Shown here in pieces: positions 60,525 through 64,000 of a stretch of 64,000 bases of DNA (position 1 is the stretch's first letter; every line of letters starts with the position of its first letter). A model generated the notes under the pieces. That model had not been told where the DNA came from. It was given only the letters and a program-made list of their open reading frames with translations, and searched no databases. The DNA is from Methylobacterium amylolyticum (GTDB lineage: Bacteria; Pseudomonadota; Alphaproteobacteria; Rhizobiales; Beijerinckiaceae). The DNA is taken from positions 1-64,000 of the forward strand of contig NZ_JAUYZI010000010.1 in assembly GCF_030700245.1 (NCBI RefSeq), in the 5' to 3' direction. The position numbers were made by a program, and so were the translations under genes.

Positions 60525-62906
60525 ATGGCCGACATCCGCCTCTTCGGCATCCGCCACCACGGGCCGGGCTCGGCGCGCTCGCTCGCGGCGGCGCTCGCCG
60601 CGTTCGAGCCCGACTGCGTCCTGGTCGAGGGACCGCCGGACGCGGACGCGCTGATCCCGCTCTGCGCGCACGCGGGCATGGCGCCCCCGGTGGCGCTCCT
60701 CGTCTACCGGCCGGACGCGCCGCGGACCTGCGCCTTCTTCCCGTTCGCCGCCTTCTCCCCGGAATGGGTGGCCCTGCGCTTCGCGCTGGACCGGGGGGCG
60801 GCGGCGCGCTTCATCGACCTGCCGCACGCGATCCAGCTCGCGGATGGGTTCGGCCGGCCGGAGGCGGGCGCCGACCCGCCCGGGCCGGACGGATCCCCGG
60901 ACGGGTCTTCGCCCGGGCCGGACGCGGCCGTCGCCGACGCGGACGCCCCGGCGGCGCCCCCGGCGATCCGGCGCGACCCCCTCGGGGAACTCGCGCAGGC
61001 CGCGGGCTACCCCGACGGCGAGCGCTGGTGGGACGCCTTCGTGGAGAGCCGGGCGGGGGCGGACGGTGACGTGTTCCCCGCGATCCACGAGGCCATGGCG
61101 GCCCTGCGCGCGGCCGGGCCCGACGCCCGCGACGGCCCCGACGACGTGCCCGACGAGGAATCCGCCCGCGAGGAGGCGCGCGAAGGGGCCCGCGAAGAGG
61201 CGCGCGAGGCGCACATGCGCGGCGCCATCCGCCGGGCGGCGCGGGACGGCTTCGCGCGGATCGCCGTCGTGTGCGGCGCGTGGCACGTGCCGGCGCTCGC
61301 CCGCCACGACGCGCGCGGGCAGTCCGCCGCGGACGCCGCGACCCTGAAGGGCCTGCCGAGGGCGAAGGTCGCGAGCGCCTGGGCGCCCTGGTCCTACGAG
61401 CGGCTGGCCACCGCCAGCGGCTACCGCGCGGGGGTGATCTCGCCGGAATGGTACGACACCCTCTGGCACCACGGCGACCGGGTCGCCGCCCGCTGGCTGG
61501 CCCGGGCCGCCGCGCTCCTGCGCGCGGAGGATCTCGACGCCTCGCCCGCCTCGGTGATCGAGGCCGCGCGGCTCGCCGAGGCGCTGGCCGGCTTCCGCGG
61601 CCGGTCGCGGCCCTCCCTGGAGGATCTCGACGAGGCGGCCCAGGCGACGCTCTGCTTCGCGGACCCGGCGCCGATGGCGCTGATCCGCGCCAAGCTCGTC
61701 ATCGGCGAGCGCCTCGGGGCGACCCCGCCCGACAGCCCCGGCACCCCGGTGGAGGCCGATTTCGCGGCGCAGTGCCGGAGCCTGCGCCTGAAGCCCGGGG
61801 CGGATGCGGGCGAGATCGTCCTCGACCTGCGCAAGCCGGGCGACCTCGCCCGCAGCCACCTCCTCAACCGGCTGGCGCTGATCGGCATCCCCTGGGGCGT
61901 CCGGCGCGCGGCGCGGGGGCGCGGCACCTTCAAGGAGGCGTGGTTCCTGGCGTGGCGGCCGGAATGGGTGGTCGATCTCGTGGCCGCCTCGGCCGACGGC
62001 GGGACCGTGGCCGAGGCCGCCGCCGCGCAGGTGGGCCGCCGGACGCGCGAGGCGACCCGCGTCGCCGAGCTCGCCGGCCTCATCGGCACGCTGCTCGACG
62101 CCGACCTCGCCGCGGCGACCGAGACGGTGATCGGGGCGATCGCCGACCGCGCCGCCGTCTCGGCGGACGTGTTCGACCTGATGGACGCCCTGCCGCCGCT
62201 CGCCGAACTCGCCCGCTACGGCTCCGTGCGCTCGGCGGACACCGCGCCGGTGCGCGCGGTGGTGCGCGGCCTCGTGCCCCGCGCCGCGGCGGGGCTGCCG
62301 GCCGCCTGCCAGAGCCTCGACGACGACGCGGCCGCCGCCGCCAAGACCCGCATCGCCGCCGTCACGGGGGCGGTCGCGCTCCTGGAGGATCCCGACCTCG
62401 CCGGCCTCTGGACGGAGGCCCTGCGGGCGCTCGCCGACCAGGAGCACGTCCACGGCCGCGTCGTCGGCCGGGCCGTGCGGCTGCTGTTCGACGCGGGCAC
62501 CCTCGACGCGGACGCGGCCGGCGACCGCCTGCGCCGGGCCCTGTCGCGCGCCGCCGGCGCCGGGGCGGCCGCCGCCTGGATCGAGGGTTTCCTGGAGGAC
62601 AGCGGCACGGTGCTGATCCACGGCCGGGGGCTGCTCGCGATCCTCGACGGGTGGCTCTGCGGCCTCGACGCGGCGGCGTTCACCGAGCTGCTGCCGCTGG
62701 TGCGCCGCACCTTCGCGACCCTCGCGCCGGCCGAGCGGCGGGCGGTCGGCGAGACCCTGCGCGGCCCCGGCGGGCGGGCCGGGGCCGCGCCGGAGGGGGC
62801 CTTCGACGCGGAGCGCGCGGCCCGGGTGCTGCCGATCCTGCACCTGCTCCTCGGCCCCGAGCCCGCCGCCCTGGTGGAGAGCGTCCCGGAGGAGAGTGCC
62901 CGGTGA
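60525..62906 (+). CDS. DUF5682 protein
   Basis: A 793-residue cytosolic protein. The N-terminal part shows FGIRHHGPGSARSL (His11, His12), VLVEGPPDADAL (Glu35) and a second histidine in VVCGAWHVPAL near 251-254. This set recalls the EreA/ChaN/TraB hydrolase-like fold (inference). An acidic, Pro/Asp-rich insert spans about 108-210. The segment SAWAPWSYERL and GVISPEWYDTLW are family hallmarks. The C-terminal half (about 420-793) is helical. It follows MoxR by 11 bases and overlaps the VWA start by four. Confidence 0.85.
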   Translation: MADIRLFGIRHHGPGSARSLAAALAAFEPDCVLVEGPPDADALIPLCAHAGMAPPVALLVYRPDAPRTCAFFPFAAFSPEWVALRFALDRGAAARFIDLPHAIQLADGFGRPEAGADPPGPDGSPDGSSPGPDAAVADADAPAAPPAIRRDPLGELAQAAGYPDGERWWDAFVESRAGADGDVFPAIHEAMAALRAAGPDARDGPDDVPDEESAREEAREGAREEAREAHMRGAIRRAARDGFARIAVVCGAWHVPALARHDARGQSAADAATLKGLPRAKVASAWAPWSYERLATASGYRAGVISPEWYDTLWHHGDRVAARWLARAAALLRAEDLDASPASVIEAARLAEALAGFRGRSRPSLEDLDEAAQATLCFADPAPMALIRAKLVIGERLGATPPDSPGTPVEADFAAQCRSLRLKPGADAGEIVLDLRKPGDLARSHLLNRLALIGIPWGVRRAARGRGTFKEAWFLAWRPEWVVDLVAASADGGTVAEAAAAQVGRRTREATRVAELAGLIGTLLDADLAAATETVIGAIADRAAVSADVFDLMDALPPLAELARYGSVRSADTAPVRAVVRGLVPRAAAGLPAACQSLDDDAAAAAKTRIAAVTGAVALLEDPDLAGLWTEALRALADQEHVHGRVVGRAVRLLFDAGTLDADAAGDRLRRALSRAAGAGAAAAWIEGFLEDSGTVLIHGRGLLAILDGWLCGLDAAAFTELLPLVRRTFATLAPAERRAVGETLRGPGGRAGAAPEGAFDAERAARVLPILHLLLGPEPAALVESVPEESAR

Positions 62907-64000
62907 GCGAGACCGAACGCCTGCGCCGCTGGCGCCTCGTGCTCGGCGGCGGCCCGGCCGACGGCACCGGCCACGCCCTGGCCGAGCGCGACGGGCGCCT
63001 CGACCGGGCCCTGGGCGCCCTCTACGATTCCGACCGCGCGGGGGGGCTCGGCGCCTCCGCCCCCTCCGTGCCGCGCTGGCTCGGCGACATCCGCACCTAC
63101 TTCCCTGCCTCCGTGGTGCAGGTGATGCAGCGCGACGCGCTCGAGCGGCTCGACCTCAAGCGCATGCTCACCGAGCCCGAGATGCTGGAGGCGGTGGTCC
63201 CCGACGTCGCCCTGGTCTCGACCCTCATCTCCATGCGCGGCGTGCTCTCCGGCCGCACGAAGGAGACCGCCCGCCTCGTCGTGCGCAAGGTGGTGGACGC
63301 GCTGCTGGCCAAGCTGGAGGAGCCGCTGCGGCAGGCGGTCAACGGCGCCGTCGACCGCGCCCGCGTCAACCGCCGCCCGCGCCACGCCGAGATCGACTGG
63401 GCGCGCACCATCCGCGCGAACCTGCGCCACTACCAGGCGGAGTACCGCACCATCGTCCCGGAGACGCGGCTCGGCCACGGGCGCAGGAGCCGCGGCGCGC
63501 TCAAGGACGTGATCCTGTGCATCGACCAGTCCGGCTCGATGGCGAACTCGGTGGTGTATTCCAGCATCTTCGGGGCGGTGATGGCCTCGCTGCCCGCGGT
63601 CTCGACCCGCCTCGTCGTGTTCGACACCGAGGTGGTCGACCTCACCGACGCGCTCGACGACCCCGTCGAGGTGCTGTTCTCGGTGCAGCTCGGCGGCGGC
63701 ACCGACATCAACCGGGCGGTGGGCTACTGCGCCGCGCGCATCGCGCGCCCCGAGGACACGGTGCTGGTGCTGATCTCCGACCTGTACGAGGGCGGGGTCG
63801 CGGCCGGGCTGCTCGCCCAGGCGCAGCGCCTCGTGGCCGCCGGGGTGCAGGTGGTGGCGCTGCTGGCGCTCTCGGACGAGGGCGCGCCGAGCTACGACCG
63901 GGCGCTCGCCGCGCGGCTCGCCGCCCTCGGCGTGCCCGCCTTCGCCTGCACGCCGGACCTGTTCCCCGACCTGATGGCGGCGGCGATCCGCAAGGCCGAC
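62903..64000 (+). CDS. VWA-domain protein (partial, runs off the window)
   Basis: At least 366 residues; no stop is reached. An N-terminal helical region (1-200) precedes a von Willebrand A domain with a complete MIDAS metal site: Asp208-x-Ser-Gly-Ser212 in CIDQSGSMANS, Thr267 in GGGTDIN and Asp293 in ISDLYEGG. This is the protein-binding partner usually paired with MoxR ATPases. The GTG start overlaps the DUF5682 stop (GTGA). Confidence 0.9.
   Translation, partial: MSETERLRRWRLVLGGGPADGTGHALAERDGRLDRALGALYDSDRAGGLGASAPSVPRWLGDIRTYFPASVVQVMQRDALERLDLKRMLTEPEMLEAVVPDVALVSTLISMRGVLSGRTKETARLVVRKVVDALLAKLEEPLRQAVNGAVDRARVNRRPRHAEIDWARTIRANLRHYQAEYRTIVPETRLGHGRRSRGALKDVILCIDQSGSMANSVVYSSIFGAVMASLPAVSTRLVVFDTEVVDLTDALDDPVEVLFSVQLGGGTDINRAVGYCAARIARPEDTVLVLISDLYEGGVAAGLLAQAQRLVAAGVQVVALLALSDEGAPSYDRALAARLAALGVPAFACTPDLFPDLMAAAIRKAD

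Noticed and set aside
1..64000. tRNA, rRNA, riboswitch search by eye
   Set aside because: No cloverleaf-like TTCRA box context, rRNA signature or known riboswitch core was recognised; a covariance search would be decisive.

Overview
The window reads as chromosome of a very GC-rich alphaproteobacterium, most likely Methylobacterium or a close relative in the Hyphomicrobiales. The base for this is the codon bias (almost all third positions G or C), a rhizobial-type six-gene Mrp antiporter operon, a PleC/DivJ-like cell-cycle kinase, and small secreted proteins ending in GICIGCxxK that I associate with this group. I saw no rRNA or tRNA gene and no CRISPR array. The assignment is inference from gene content, not a database match.

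Layout. 1-1190: IS110-family element with a structured non-coding left part. 1285-2113: two small unknown genes. 2243-6782 (minus): surface polysaccharide genes (acetyltransferase-like, flippase, SGNH hydrolase, OpgC-like). 6951-8271: small secreted protein and a lipoprotein. 8442-11949 (minus): complete dTDP-L-rhamnose operon, rfbC-B-D-A. 12066-14117: unknown gene plus D-Ala-D-Ala ligase. 14137-15574: divergent monooxygenase and ArsR regulator around a perfect 24-bp palindrome. 15650-20752 (minus): PleC-like kinase and aminopeptidase N. 21057-23215: small secreted protein, then DgoK and DgoA for the end of the De Ley-Doudoroff route. 23244-29366 (minus): Mrp Na+/H+ antiporter. 29763-31752: RNase HI with an added C-terminal domain, a PAS protein and small genes. 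31975-36530 (minus): TPP enzyme, Fsr-like exporter, FAD monooxygenase. 36775-41723: substrate-binding proteins, an SDR and an AtuA-like pair. 41779-47981: VOC protein, two more binding proteins, an MHS transporter and a TctD/TctE-like two-component system. 48187-49790: periplasmic sulfite dehydrogenase and its cytochrome. 49880-51126: small genes.

51247-53546 is an accessory patch: a 414-bp internally deleted IS630 remnant with 19-bp terminal repeats beside a DUF4411 (PIN-like) / XRE-ImmA toxin-antitoxin-like pair. 53844-56074 (minus) is a YgiC/YgiB/DUF350 membrane-envelope module.

The strongest candidate for an under-described system is 56487-64000: five tightly coupled plus-strand genes encoding a SWIM zinc-finger protein, a DUF5691 protein, a MoxR-type AAA+ ATPase, a DUF5682 protein and a VWA protein that runs off the window. 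The gene overlaps argue for one operon making stoichiometric parts of one machine. It resembles MoxR-VWA chaperone pairs with three extra partners, and its role is not known to me.

A second theme is a set of short perfect or near-perfect tandem repeats, usually 15 bp, that recur in signal peptides, protein tails, operon junctions and intergenic DNA across the window.
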